From the NCBI GenBank assembly GCA_019400425.1, contig JAFREE010000047.1:62001-126000 (forward strand): a stretch of 64,000 bases of DNA, in the 5' to 3' direction. The stretch comes from Hymenochaete sp. R1 (lineage: Eukaryota > Basidiomycota > Agaricomycetes > Hymenochaetales > Hymenochaetaceae). The translations under genes were made by a program, and so were the position numbers. Below the pieces are notes generated by a model. The model worked only from the letters and a program-made list of their open reading frames with translations, made no database searches and was not told the origin of the DNA. This document shows positions 47,111 to 58,184 of the stretch, piece after piece. The first letter of the stretch is position 1, and each line of letters opens with the position of its first letter.

Positions 47111-49855
47111 TCAGCGCTCAACCCCTTTGCCTTCAATCCAAGCCCAGACCCTACCCGCAACTCCAAACCCTCCGCCTCTCCGTGTCATCTCTTCGAGTTC
47201 CTCGATAAGTTTTCTCGAAGGCCTTTCATCAGCAATTGATCTGCCTCCAGCACCGACACTGACACCGCCGGATCCTACCTCGGTGTTATCTAATCTGCTC
47301 ATTGGCATTGACTTAACATCCACTCGGATACCGCGTCGTCTGGTCCGGTCATGTCGTAGGACTAAGGCAGCCTGCCGTGATGTCATATGAGATGCGGGAC
47401 TTTCATTCAAGGATGAACCCGGTCCCAAGTTTGATCCAGACTTGTCGTGCACAACAAATGCCATAGCAATACAGGGTTCGGAAGCGGATGTATTGAGGCC
47501 CGGTGAAAGCGAGGAAAGTCCTGGGACCACGGTGTCATCGGTATCTTCTTGGCCTGGATCTGGCTCGCTGATGGATGGTGGTTTGCTTGGGATAAATACA
47601 TTGATGGTTAAGCGTCGGGGTGCATCGGATCCTGCTTTCTCGTTAGTCGACTGATCAAATTGCTGATACCGCGAGATTTTGCCCAAAGATACTGCAAACT
47701 GAATACGATGCTCACCATTTAGCATTGACATTAGTTCGTCCTCAGTTGACAATTTACCAATATCTTCACCTTCGCCCTCATGATTTGTTCCAGGCATGAG
47801 ATCTTCGGGTGTCCATTCGACAGTTTTCAACGTTTCGTTTAGCCAGCACTGATCTCGCACAACCTACATTCCATTAAATTAGTTTTGATGTAAGTGAAGC
47901 ATCAGCGTGTGTTCTGGCACCGTGTGACAGTGCTCGCAAGACTGCAATATTCAGCGCTTACCTCCAAGATGCCATAGACTTCTTTCAGGGACCTTACAGG
48001 GATCCGTTCGAGAATGAAACCGGCCTCATCTGGCGCGGTCAGTCGAAGTTGAAGGGGTGGGTGAATCCGAGAAGGCGACTCCTAATTGCATTTCAGATGT
48101 CTATTGAAAAAAATAATAAAGGAAAACGTACGTAGAACCCGATGTACCTCCCAGAAGGTGGTAAGTTAGGGTGCATCTACGTCTCATGTCACATAACTTG
48201 ACAAATTGAAGCATTTGATCTTTCACTCACTAAGAGCCCAACCCAGTTTCCCTGGAACGGTGGCATCTGTACACCGTATCCTAAGGACCCCGCACCGCTT
48301 GATGGTTCGACGATCTGCTGGATTTCGCGCATCCGTGAGTGGGTCATAACAATTCCTGGAGTCCGCCCTTGATCCGTGAAATCAAGCATCCAAATATCTT
48401 CCTCCGTTTTCTCTCCAGTGGCGTTCAAGCTTGGTTCTTCGGACCCATCAGAATGCAATAAAAAAGAATGATCGAGTGCAGCCAACATAGACGTCCCCGG
48501 AAGGCGGAAATGCGGGCGTCCTAGACTCGGTTTTTGTTCGTTCGTCGAAAATGAACGGGAAAGTAATTTTGGAAGAGGAGTAAGGTTCAAAGTGGCAACT
48601 GTCGCCCCTGAAGGACATGCATTCCTCTGTGAAAAGAATGATCGTAGCTTAGAGAATGGGATGTCGAGTTTAGATTGGGAATCCGACTCTCCTGTCGATG
48701 CATCCTCTTGAGCAGGTGCCTTGAGCAGGCGGAAATATACGTAAGGCGAAAGATACACAAGGAAAGACATCGTAGGGGAGCGAAGATATGAAACGGCAAT
48801 AGCATGTGCCCTTGAGAGGAAGACATCCAGTTCAATATTGGGCCTTTGTGTAACTCTGGGAATGCAGATGAGTAGGTGAACTACATAATTTGCAGTCACT
48901 CACGTCAAGATTGACTCAACCTCCTTCTGAAAGATCTGATCCGCAACTATGCTCATAAGGCCAATTTCGTTGAACCAGCGTATCCCAGAATTCCCTTCTG
49001 ATGACGCAAATGCGTCAAGCTTCATTAGGTACGACAAGTACGAGCACATATCATTGGCTATGACAGCAGCGCGTATGTTTTTCTCCCTTCTGTCGCTCTG
49101 TACCTCTGATATATAGGCCCTGAAACATCTTAGGAGAAAAGCATCTAGAGCAGATGATCGCTCCGCAATTGCATTTTCTGACTGGGCGGATGGAAGCGCG
49201 TGAGATGTCTTGACGTTTGCTACTTCAACTCGAGCGGAAAGTGGCTGTGGGGCTACAACAAGGTCGATATCGATGACAAGTAATTTTCCCCCGAGAACGA
49301 TGGTCATCTTTCCATCGCTCAAACACCCATCTTTGAATGCCTCCATGCCACTTTTTCGTCCAAGATGCTCTATCCGAGAGATGCACCACTCTGCCACATA
49401 TGTCTTATCAAGCGGAATAGGTTCTCCGTGAATTGCAGTGGAAGCTCGCCGCTTTTTCTTGTCTGTGAGCGCCTCGATTCTGCGTCGAGTGTCGTGTTCT
49501 GACTTGACACAATTACAACTCGACCAAATCATCTTCAAAGACCCATATGGAAGCGAAAGCTGCTTACAGTATGCAAACTATTTATGAGCGTCGTGCCCTG
49601 GCGCAAAAGCGATACAAACTTTTGATCTGAAGCTAAAAGTGCAGTGTATGCATTCGTCGGGCGCTCTAACGCTGCACACGTCCTTGCAATGCGTTTGAGG
49701 ACAGAAAGAGGGTCATCATTTGCGTTTGACGCGAAGGGATGTAAAGTATGTGGTGTTGGACTTGTCGGAAGGGCGTCATTAGGCACGTGCTTGAGAAAAA
49801 AGGAGAGTATCGTGTCATTTTCTCTCGTAGATGAGTTACTGCCGATATTCGACAT
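47111..49855 (-). CDS. MED1: Mediator complex subunit 1 (Med1)
   Basis: Exons 49855-49568, 49502-48904, 48855-48231, 48176-48132, 48081-47962 and 47863-47111 join to 809 aa. The family signature is in exon 2: RIEHLGRKSGMEAFKDG followed by KMTIVLGGKLLVIDIDL, as in the Med1 domain of fungi, with a following VEVANVKTSHA strand. Downstream are VSYLRSPTMSFLVYLSPYVYFRLL, HSRMREIQ and a C-terminal helical LIEELEEMTRRGGGFGVAG. Med1 is a middle-module Mediator subunit that links activators to RNA polymerase II. Intermediate regions are Ser/Asp-rich and poorly conserved. The first intron is placed so that LHT joins SEHDTRRR (65 nt, acceptor TCAAG). Confidence 0.78.
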
Positions 49856-51572
49856 CGCCGAAATTGCGGAAGACTCGGAAGTCGAGGAGACTCAGAGAGG
49901 AAAACGTCGTACAGTACTAGTACGGGTGTGGGCGTGAGCGACCGACCGAATCGACTCAAAGTGGCCGCAAAAATACACGTGACCTATACTTTGAATAAAT
50001 TAAATTAAATTCAGAATTCCTGCTTCAAGAAGTTGAGGATCGAAAGGTTCAAAGTTACAACTTACACTCCCATATTATATCTCACCCAATCCCGCTATCT
50101 ATAAACATCAATGATGCCTCTGCTCGCATCCAGTGAAGCAAAGCGAACAGTTTTTCTCTTCGGCATGTTTTCCTGATTTAATGGCTGGTTTCAGAACAAG
50201 TTCTTGATCACATTTTAAGCTCTGCTTCGCCAACGACAGGATGGATGAGATGAGATCTCTTTGCCTGTATGCGCATTACCGCCGCCAAAACCAGGTCGCT
50301 GCTCACAGAGATAAGCAATTAATCTCAAATTCCTCCAGGATCTCAATGCGTAACACATAAGGAGAAATGAGCCCTTATTCTCGACACACGAGCCATTGGA
50401 TCCCCTCGCTTTTTTTCGATACGCTGGTCACAAGAGCTCCGAAAGCGGGGCGTCGGGGTTCGGACGTCGGGATCTACAACTGACCTCCTTTTCCTGGAGG
50501 CATCTCGATCCACCTCGTGTTTCGGGGACCGACTCTGAGCACCATAGATTAATGAGGACTTTAATCTGATAATCAAGGGAGTTAGGGTTCAGAGAACTTC
50601 AGGTGTCCTGTAAGAACTCGCCCTCGGGGACTCTCTTTCTCTCACTTGCTCGCACATATTAATATTGGAACTGTAGCAATTAAGGGTCCTCGTGTTTGCT
50701 TTCCTGAAGACATTTATTTTTCCTGAGATGATGATCCAGGTTTTGAGCATGTTGTGCCACGGATTTTCGATTCGTCTATTCGCTCTGTAAGGCCGATGCT
50801 TTGCGTTTGAGAAAAATACACGGAATCTGATACTGTACTGAGGTCGTCGGTGTACTTCGCTTGGGCAAAAATTGAAGTAAAAGTATCCAGACGAGAGTAC
50901 TCCGAAACTACTGTCTTGGGCCGCTTCAAAAGACTCTTTTGTCCGGGTAAGTCCTTTCGTCGCCTCCCAAACACTTAATTGACGAAAATTAATTTCCTTA
51001 GGATATCGATTAACATGCATCGATAGCCAAGTTCTCGATATAGTACATGGATCTTGTTTACCAGGTTCATGGTCCCAAATAACCGGGCGAAATTAAGCAA
51101 GAATCCGGGAACAATCCTGGCGGAATGTCAAATAGTGCTGCAGACCTACTTCGCACAACTTGAAGGGAGAGAAGTTTGAGTGTAAGATATGCAGTTCAGA
51201 AAGATGGCGACAATTGCCGAAAACGCATTTTGCAAGAAACAACAAAATCTACCTTTTATTCTTTTCGACAGGCGGAACATAACGACTCAAAAAAAGGTAC
51301 TCGCGGACGGGCTGATTGACTTGCATTCAAAATTAATATTAATTTTCAAATCGCAGGACTTTCGACATAAGGGTTTCTGGTGAAGTCAAGCCACCTCGTG
51401 CGCTTACAGAGAGGTATTGAAATCTTCTGATTGTGACCAATATCACGATTGCTAGGACGTACAGTGCTAGTATTCATGAGACCACAAACCAAAGACGATG
51501 CGGAGCGTTTTTACAGAAGTCGGTGGAACACTATTTGCAGTTTGATTTGTACTTAGCTATCCTGTCTTTGCT
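49856..51572. other. Intergenic 1.7-kb spacer
   Basis: No supported gene. The longest ORF is a 143-codon minus-strand frame at 51020-50589 starting with ATG; its translation is basic and irregular, without a recognisable domain, and is left out. Confidence 0.5.
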
Positions 51573-51646
51573 GGCCGGTTAGCTCAGTCGGTTAGAGCGT
51601 GGTGCTAATAACGCCAAGGTCGCGGGTTCGACCCCCGTACGGGCCA
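51573..51646 (+). tRNA. tRNA-Ile, anticodon AAT
   Basis: A 74-nt cloverleaf without intron. The acceptor stem pairs GGCCGGT with ACGGGCC, followed by discriminator A; the anticodon loop CTAATAA centres on AAT; the T arm holds GGTTCGACC. Internal A box (TTAGCTCAGTCGG) and B box (GGGTTCGACCCCC) are intact. The sequence is nearly the same as the animal tRNA-Ile(AAT), showing strong conservation. A34 would be deaminated to inosine to read the three Ile codons. Confidence 0.97.
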
Positions 51647-51663
51647 AATCTTGATTCGATACG

Positions 51664-51668
51664 TTTTT
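51664..51668 (+). terminator. RNA polymerase III terminator of tRNA-Ile
   Basis: A run of five T residues 18 nt beyond the tRNA discriminator base, the usual Pol III stop signal. Confidence 0.75.
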
Positions 51669-51953
51669 ATTTGCTCTTTACCGGTTGGACCTTCTCGCGA
51701 GAACTATCTCGGTGAAGTGAAATCTACACAAATTTTATTCATGATGAGAGTGAATAGATAACTTCAGTGAGAGGCGCCGGGCTGCGTCGAATGAATAGGA
51801 AACGAAGAGAAAGTGAGGAGTGGTACGATTTCCGAGTGAATTGAGCAAAACGCCTCCCCGTCTTTTGCCTCCACGACCCGCCTTGCCGCCAACTAACATA
51901 CACTTTCCTCCTCACCCTCATCTCCTTCCTCCCTTCTCCCTCTGGTCGCGAAA

Positions 51954-53647
51954 ATGGGTGTATCAGACCTCGTCACGCTTGCAGTAACACACCCAAACGA
52001 ATTCCGGACACTCTGTCAATTCTGGCTCTACCACGAACAGAAGCGCGACATCACGTCCGCCTCCGAGTTCGAAACGTCCGGATATGACAGGCCATCGATG
52101 AAACGCTGCTGGTTCTTCCTCGACATGACGAGTCGGAGCTTTTCGTCTGTGATAAAGGAGCTCGATGGAGACTTGGCCCGTGTTGTGAGTTTTTGTCTCC
52201 GAAAGTGCTTTCTTCGTCTACCTTGGTACTGAGCCAGTCCCGCCTCTTTGTGAAATTTCTTTTCTGTATCCCCAGATTTGTCTCTTTTACCTCGTACTCC
52301 GAGGTCTTGACACTATTGAAGATGATATGACCATTCTGGATGAAGTCAAGCAACCCCTCCTTCGTTCTTTCTCAGAAAAGTGCGTAACGCCAGGCTGGAC
52401 CTTCTCGGGCAGCGGTCCGCGCGAGAAGGACCGACAACTTCTCGTCGAGTTCTCCTGTGTCGTCGACGAACTCCTTCGACTCGACGTCTCTTACCGCTCC
52501 GTCATCCTCGACATCTGCGACAAAATGGGACGAGGTATGGCTGACTACGCACATAAGGCGCACGTTGATGGCACGCTTGGGCTTGACATGGTTGCCGACC
52601 TCGATTTGTACTGTCATTACGTCGCAGGGCTCGTCGGGGAAGGACTCTCGAGGTTGTTCGCTGCGTCAGGAAAGGAGCAGGTCTGGCTTGGGGATCAGCT
52701 TGCACTGAGTAACGGTATGGGGCTCTTGCTTCAGAAGACGAATGTTTTGCGAGATTTCAGAGAGGACGTGGATGACGGAAGGTTGTTCTGGCCGAAAGAG
52801 ATTTGGGGAGCGTACGGGTTTGACGACCCTCGGGAAATGTACAAGCCGGAGAATGAGAAAAGGGCGTTGTGGGCGCTGAGCGGGATGACACTGGACGCGC
52901 TGAGGCATGCAGTGGACTCACTCGACTACCTTGCGTTACTGAAAAATCAGACCGTGTTCAACTTCTGTGCGATCCCGCAGTCAATGGCGATGGCTACGCT
53001 TGCTCTGACATTCATGAATCCTAATGTATTTCAGAGGAATGTGAAGATCAGGAAAGCCCAAGCCGCTCAGGTGGGTTACAGAACGCTAATCGAGCATGAC
53101 TCCCTTTTCCATTATCTTAATTGATTTTTCACAGTTAATTATGCGATCGACGAACCCACGCGACGTAGCATACATGTTCCGCGAATACGCACGCACCATC
53201 CACGCCAAGGCCGTGCCCGCCGACCCAAATTTCCTCCGCATCTCTATCGCATGCGGTAAAGTACGTGATGCTACCTTTTTCAGAGGTGTATATTTGAGTA
53301 TCTTATAAACTACTATCGCGCAGATTGAACAATGGTGTGAGCACCACTACCCTTCCTTCGTCATCCTCTCCAACTCCGGCCACACCCTCGAACCCTCCGA
53401 CGCCCGCTCTCGAATCGCTGAACGCGACGCTTCGCTCACGGCTGCCACGATGCGCAGGCGGAAGGTCGAGAAATTGCGCTCGGAAGGGGTTTCGCAGGAG
53501 ATTGCAGAGATCCGCGCGAACGGGTTCACACCGGGTCAGGAGTTTAGCATGAAGGAATTATTGCTATATGTTGGCGGACTGATGGCTGTGATCGTTGCGC
53601 TAGGGCTGAGCTTGACGTGGGTTGTTGTGAAGTACTTTGGGGAGTAG
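51954..53647 (+). CDS. ERG9: Squalene synthase (farnesyl-diphosphate farnesyltransferase)
   Basis: Exons 51954-52184, 52276-53070, 53135-53260 and 53324-53647 encode 491 aa. It has the two aspartate-rich motifs that bind Mg-diphosphate, DTIEDD near residue 89 and DFRED near 237, as well as MKRCWFFLDMTSRSFSSVI, GRGMADYAHK, GLLLQKTNVLRDFRED and LDYLALLKNQTVFNFCAIPQ. The enzyme joins two farnesyl diphosphates through presqualene diphosphate to squalene, using NADPH, the first committed step to ergosterol. The C-terminal LLLYVGGLMAVIVALGLSLTW anchor places it in the ER membrane facing the cytosol. The start MGVSDLVTLAVTHPNEF matches the family. The upstream 300 bp, shared with the tRNA, is CT-rich close to the ATG. 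Confidence 0.97.
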
Positions 53648-53921
53648 GGTGGATGGATAGGGATGGACGGAGTAGAGAAACGAGTACTTTATGATTCTAT
53701 GTTCGGTCATTGAAACCCTTTTTTCTCTTCATGGAAAAAAGGAGTTGTAGATACCCTAAATATGAGCACAAAAATCCACCAAAAGCGCGAGCCACAGAGG
53801 CTTGGGTCTTTCCTTAGGTCTGGGATTATGCATTGATGGTCATACATGCGGTTCAATGCACGGGTCTTTCGTACATTCCTTTTGTCAATTATAGTTGTAT
53901 AGCGAGCTTCATGGTCCAAAA

Positions 53922-54499
53922 CTACAAGTTAGTCTCATCTTGATAGGTCTTTGCCCGCGAATCCTTTGCTCCTTCTGCCAGTCGAGTAGCCGCTTCCACA
54001 CGTGAATCGATCGCAGAGCCGTCGCCGTACGTGTTCAGAGTAGTTGCTTTACTGACGTCATACCCCTGACGTTCTACTGACAAAGGAGGGTCAGCAAATT
54101 ATCCGTTTGTCGAGCAAATGTCAGAAGACTCTGAAGAGGTTTGGATGCGAGATGGAAGTACAAAATTAACGTACGCATGTCAACTTTGTATCGCCTATCA
54201 GCAACTTCGTCTTCTCCCTGCGTTGCATCCTGCGTCTCGAATTTCAAAGGCTGGCCCGCCGTCGTCTGGTCCACAAGCCCATGTTTGTGTGCCGTAGCTC
54301 GAAAGGACTGGGAGTCGAATTCGTTCGAGGGATCGATGTGGCCATAACCACCTTCAGATGTGGCTAATATTGAATGGTCAGAGTGGACAGGTAGATTGGC
54401 TTGCGCCCCCAATAATAGACAAAAGATGATGAAGGAAGACGTACTGTCGCCTGGGGGTGGGTAGTTACCTTCGGGCTGCTGGTAGTTTGAGCTAGACAT
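53922..54499 (-). CDS. Small unknown acidic protein
   Basis: Not recognised. Exons 54499-54445, 54363-54175 and 54076-53922 join in frame to 132 aa starting MSSSNYQQPEGNYPPPGD. Both introns have clean sites (donors GTACGT; acceptors TATTAG and TTGTCAG). The protein is polar, charged and without signal peptide or membrane segment; the pattern of short motifs such as GYGHIDPSNEFDSQSFR and GYDVSKATTLNTYGDG suggests an intrinsically disordered soluble protein. Consistent exon phases and in-frame continuation are the main evidence that it is a gene. Confidence 0.6.
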
Positions 54500-55002
54500 T
54501 TCGATCGGTTCAATGAAACGGCTCGAGTATATCAGAGAAAGGATATGAGCGCTGGTGGAAAGATATGTTTGAGCATTTCTGATGTTGGCGAAGTGGGGAG
54601 TGGAATGATGTCATTACGGGCTTGGACCTTGGAACGCTTGAGTAAGTCACGTGAAAAAAGTCCCACGACCAGACCAGTCAAGCAGAGAGTCAAGAACAGA
54701 CAAAAATATCGACACTTCGTGATGCTCAACGTCGATTACGCTTCTTTTCTATTCGCTCTTCGTACAGTCCTCAACAGTGTATCAAAAATGGTCTCTCATT
54801 GACCTCAATGTGTGAGGAGTACATCATCATGGCAATGATGGCACGGACCCGTTGCTCAGCCTTAAACTCTCGCAACTGTATGAAGTAATCTAAAAAAGTG
54901 GAGGCAAGCTACTTTCTCCAATACGAACAGGGGCAGAAATATGATCAAAACAGTGTAGCGTGTCACTCCATATCAAAGCAACATGGTTTAGAGACGAGCT
55001 CA

Positions 55003-55665
55003 TCATAGATGGACTGGCAGTGGTTGATCTCTGTGGATTTTGCGAGCATGTCCTCTGAGCTCCTCTTCTTTATAGCTTATTTGTCTATCTTCTAGGGAAT
55101 CCGTATTCTCTCGTTCGAAATGACTGAGACGTATTTGAAGGGACTTGTGGAGCCAGCTGTGCATGTAATTGAATGAGACAAAGTGCAAGTAGCTGGAGGA
55201 GGTTTTTTTTTGCAGATGCCTTGTTCAGGAGCCGGTCGAAGCTCTACGAGGTAATCGCCATTACTCGCCCAGAATTCGATAACTTCGCTGAGAACTTGCG
55301 ATCGACGAGCACAAAGCTGGCCAGCCTCCTCGGTGCCTATTTCTTCGATTACTTTTTCCATAAAGTCTGGCTTGACAACCAGGTCAAGAGAGTCCTCATA
55401 TCTGGAAAGCAAGCGAGGGTTCGCGGGCGCGTTCTTCTCAAGCTCTTCTCGCTCGAAGCTTATAGGAGGGCCGACATTCCCATGCTTCCAATCGTTAGCG
55501 CATCCTTTCTAATGGGAATAGGTGAACTTCTGGGTCTGAAGCTCGAACGTGCGTGCGAGTAGCAAAGTGGAAAGACGATTGCCATGGGCCGGTTCATCGA
55601 GAGAAAGTGGCACCTTCAATACACTATCGACTCGAAGTGAAGATGCAAGTCTGCCCCAAAAGGTT
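55003..55665 (-). pseudogene. Unrecognised family, copy C, broken
   Basis: Homology to copies D and E runs along the minus strand from about 55665 to 55003. Conserved blocks are RTFELQ, KGCANDWKHG, RYEDSLDL, EIGTEEAGQLCARR, EFWASN and GICKK. It is interrupted at least twice: an in-frame TAG sits where the others have a codon just before KGC, and a run of nine A residues (coding strand; nine T at about 55203-55211) shifts the frame directly after GICKK, after which homology resumes in another frame to a stop at 55003. The N-terminal 60 or so residues and an ATG are missing. It is the first unit of the same-strand array C-D-E-F. The A run could hide a sequencing error, but the stop codon argues for real decay. 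Confidence 0.8.
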
Positions 55666-55933
55666 TTTTTTCTTTCCGACTTTTGACCCCCACTTTATCG
55701 AACTAACCTGCTGGGGCATTGTCAAGGCGCCTAGCCAGTTCGTTTCCTCGCCTTCGGATCCTGATTTTATATACACATCACTCGGGAACATAAAAAAGGA
55801 GTTATTCATCGCCCGTTGTAAGTCACAAGTATAAGTTTGTGATCAACGCAAGTCTGATGACTGACAGATGAACGAGTTATCTAGGATTATCTCGCTCATA
55901 CGTACAAAATCAAAAGTAATCTATATCGCCGCT

Positions 55934-56755
55934 TTATGTCGGTCTAAAGGAACATAATATGGACTCGGCCTCGTTATATAAGAACTGGGAGTGGTTGATC
56001 TCGCTGAGAATTTTGCGAACTTCTATGTGCAAATTCTCCTCGCTTCTGCTGTCCCCAGCGATCGTATCACGGGTAGCGCCAGGCAGTTCGCGGTTGTTGC
56101 GGTAAGACCGTATCCGTGATAACTGGAAGATCCGATCTTCCATCCGTCTCTGAATGGAGCAAAGTATGAGGAGCTGCGATAGGTATTTTTTACAGAGGCC
56201 CGTCTTTGGATCCGGCTGAAGTTCTGTGAGAGCGCTGCGACGTGACTCCCAAAACTTACATACCCTATCGACAATCTCTGTACCACGGTCGCAAATGAGA
56301 CTTACCTCCTTTGAGCCGATCTCTTTCAACATCTGCTCCATGCCATCAGCCTTGTAAAAGAGGTGCAGGGCGTCTTCGTATTTGGCGAGCAAGATGGAAT
56401 TCTTGCGCGCCCCTTTCTCGAGCTTCGCTCGATCTGCGTCTGAAGGAGGCGCGATGTCACCGTGCTTCCAATCGAGAGTGCAGCCCTTCTTGCAGGAATA
56501 GGCGAGCAAGTCGACTTGGAGCTCGTACGTGCGCACAAATGCCAATTCGAAGATAAACCGGTGATGACGCGGGTTTTCAAAGGAAGGGGAAGTGATACCA
56601 CCAATCTTTACTGACTTCAACGAGTCTAGAAGAGATTCAACGAGATCTGCGCGCCTCTCAGAGGTCGAGTTAAGATCCTCCAGGTCTGCCATCAGCTCCC
56701 GGTTATCTTGGGCACCTCCGCGAAACATTCTGGGCAATTCCCCTCCTTCGGACAT
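55934..56755 (-). CDS. Unrecognised family protein, copy D
   Basis: One exon, 273 aa, from ATG (MSEGGELPRMFRGG); the frame opens three codons earlier only with GTG. No family recognised. Conserved with copy E in order: FELAFVRTYELQ, YSCKKGCTLDWKHGD, LLAKYEDALHLF, MEQMLKEIGSKEVSLICDRG, KFWESRRSAL, QPDPKTGLCKKYLSQLLILCSIQ and a C-terminal helical segment ending AESILCSF. It is predicted mostly alpha-helical, soluble, without signal peptide or transmembrane segment. Its two Cys-rich spots (SCKKGC and CKKYL...LC) are kept in several copies. It is the best preserved copy together with E. About 0.6 kb separates it from E. Confidence 0.72.
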   Translation of the reverse strand: MSEGGELPRMFRGGAQDNRELMADLEDLNSTSERRADLVESLLDSLKSVKIGGITSPSFENPRHHRFIFELAFVRTYELQVDLLAYSCKKGCTLDWKHGDIAPPSDADRAKLEKGARKNSILLAKYEDALHLFYKADGMEQMLKEIGSKEVSLICDRGTEIVDRVCKFWESRRSALTELQPDPKTGLCKKYLSQLLILCSIQRRMEDRIFQLSRIRSYRNNRELPGATRDTIAGDSRSEENLHIEVRKILSEINHSQFLYNEAESILCSFRPT

Positions 56756-57329
56756 GGTGTACACGTCGGTGGCCGAGGTCTATACGTTGGAAAGGGCTTG
56801 AAGAAGTTGGGATATTTCCATTACTTCACTCCGGGATATATACTGCCTACACGGATGGCAAGATTCGACCATGTGAGCGAAAACGTAAGTTTACATATAC
56901 TTAGCGGGCCAATTAGACCAGGTTCAGCATAACTTGCTTCGACAAAAATGCGCATTACGTGCCCCCTAAATCCAGTTGCACTAGAGAGGACTACTTTATT
57001 AATGGAAGCACGGGTGCGCTCCGAGTCTGAGAACTTTGTTATGAGTAAGTGGCTCCTGCAGTGCACTCTGGGCAACTTTTTCGTAGCTTACAATTCCAAG
57101 TCTAAGGCTTGTTTAGGTCTGCTCCGATGTCATTGTTGTGTTGGTTGAATATGTTTGCTGACTGTTCCTATATCAAGTGTGTGCACGGCAGAGGACTTGC
57201 CTGTTGCCTGTGACTATAATATGAGATTGTTGCAGCTTCTTTCGCTGGAGAGGCGGGTTTGACAAATGCAAAAAATTCATTTCATACATACAAATAAAGA
57301 TGAAACCAGAGATAAATCGTGGTGGCTTA

Positions 57330-58184
57330 TCAACTAATTCCAAAAGAGCATGGAACGGAGGCGGCGTCATCATAGGCAGACCGCAAGTCATTTATATCAC
57401 TGCGGATTATTCGAGCGGAAGCCAGGCATTCCTCTTCGCTCCGACTGTTAGATGTGATCAGGCTGTCAGGAGTACCACTTGTCTCGCGTACGTTGCGATG
57501 GACTCGTGCTTCCAGTAGCTTATAGAGCCAAGCATGCATATTCAATTGGATGGCGCAAAGGACAAGGAGCCGATGGAGATACCTTTTGCAAAAACCTGTC
57601 TTGGGATCAGGTTGAGGATCTACGAGGGTATCGCGATTCTCCTTCCAGAAGTTGAATACGCCATTGATGGTCTGAGTACCACGAGTGCATAATCGTGCCG
57701 TCTCCGTTGCCCCAATCTCCCTCAATAATTCCTTCATACCATCCGTGCTGCGGATGAGACAAAGAAGCTCTTCGTATTTCACAAGCAAAGCAGAGTGTCT
57801 ACGAGCCCTCGCATCCTTCTCGGTACGCTCGGATCGTGAAGCAGGCTCGACATCCCCGTGCTCCCAATCGCTGCTGCATCCCTTTAAGCAAGAGTAGGTG
57901 AAAAGCTCGTTCTGGAGCTCATATGTGCGGACGAATGCAAAATGGGAGATGCACAAGTGATAGTCTGTGTTCTCTGGAGTGATAGCTTGGATATTACCAA
58001 TCTTGCGTTTGGTGTCATGCAACGAACGTAGCAGATAGTCGACGATCTGCTCGCGCTTCTTGGAATTCTGCGAATTGAACTCTTGCATTAAGTCGCGAAG
58101 ATCCGGGTCAGAGGGATGGACACCCGATGCCAGCATCTCCTTGCATCTGCCTAGCATTTCAGTCATTCTTCCCCAGTCGGTCAT
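57330..58184 (-). CDS. Unrecognised family protein, copy E
   Basis: One exon, 284 aa, from ATG (MTDWGRMTEMLGRC); upstream extension of the frame begins with GTG and is unsupported, while the chosen start aligns with that of copy D. Shared blocks: HFAFVRTYELQ, YSCLKGCSSDWEHGD, LLVKYEELLCLI, MKELLREIGATETARLCTRG, NFWKENRDTL, QPDPKTGFCKRYLHRLLVLC, and a C-terminal ASVPCSF like the end of D. It is helical and soluble by appearance. D and E are clearly each other's closest relatives here and probably arose by tandem duplication. Function unknown. Confidence 0.72.
   Translation of the reverse strand: MTDWGRMTEMLGRCKEMLASGVHPSDPDLRDLMQEFNSQNSKKREQIVDYLLRSLHDTKRKIGNIQAITPENTDYHLCISHFAFVRTYELQNELFTYSCLKGCSSDWEHGDVEPASRSERTEKDARARRHSALLVKYEELLCLIRSTDGMKELLREIGATETARLCTRGTQTINGVFNFWKENRDTLVDPQPDPKTGFCKRYLHRLLVLCAIQLNMHAWLYKLLEARVHRNVRETSGTPDSLITSNSRSEEECLASARIIRSDINDLRSAYDDAASVPCSFGIS

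Noticed and set aside
50589..51020. 143-codon minus-strand ORF with ATG
   Set aside because: No recognisable motif, irregular composition and no promoter or splice support; kept only as a remark in the spacer.
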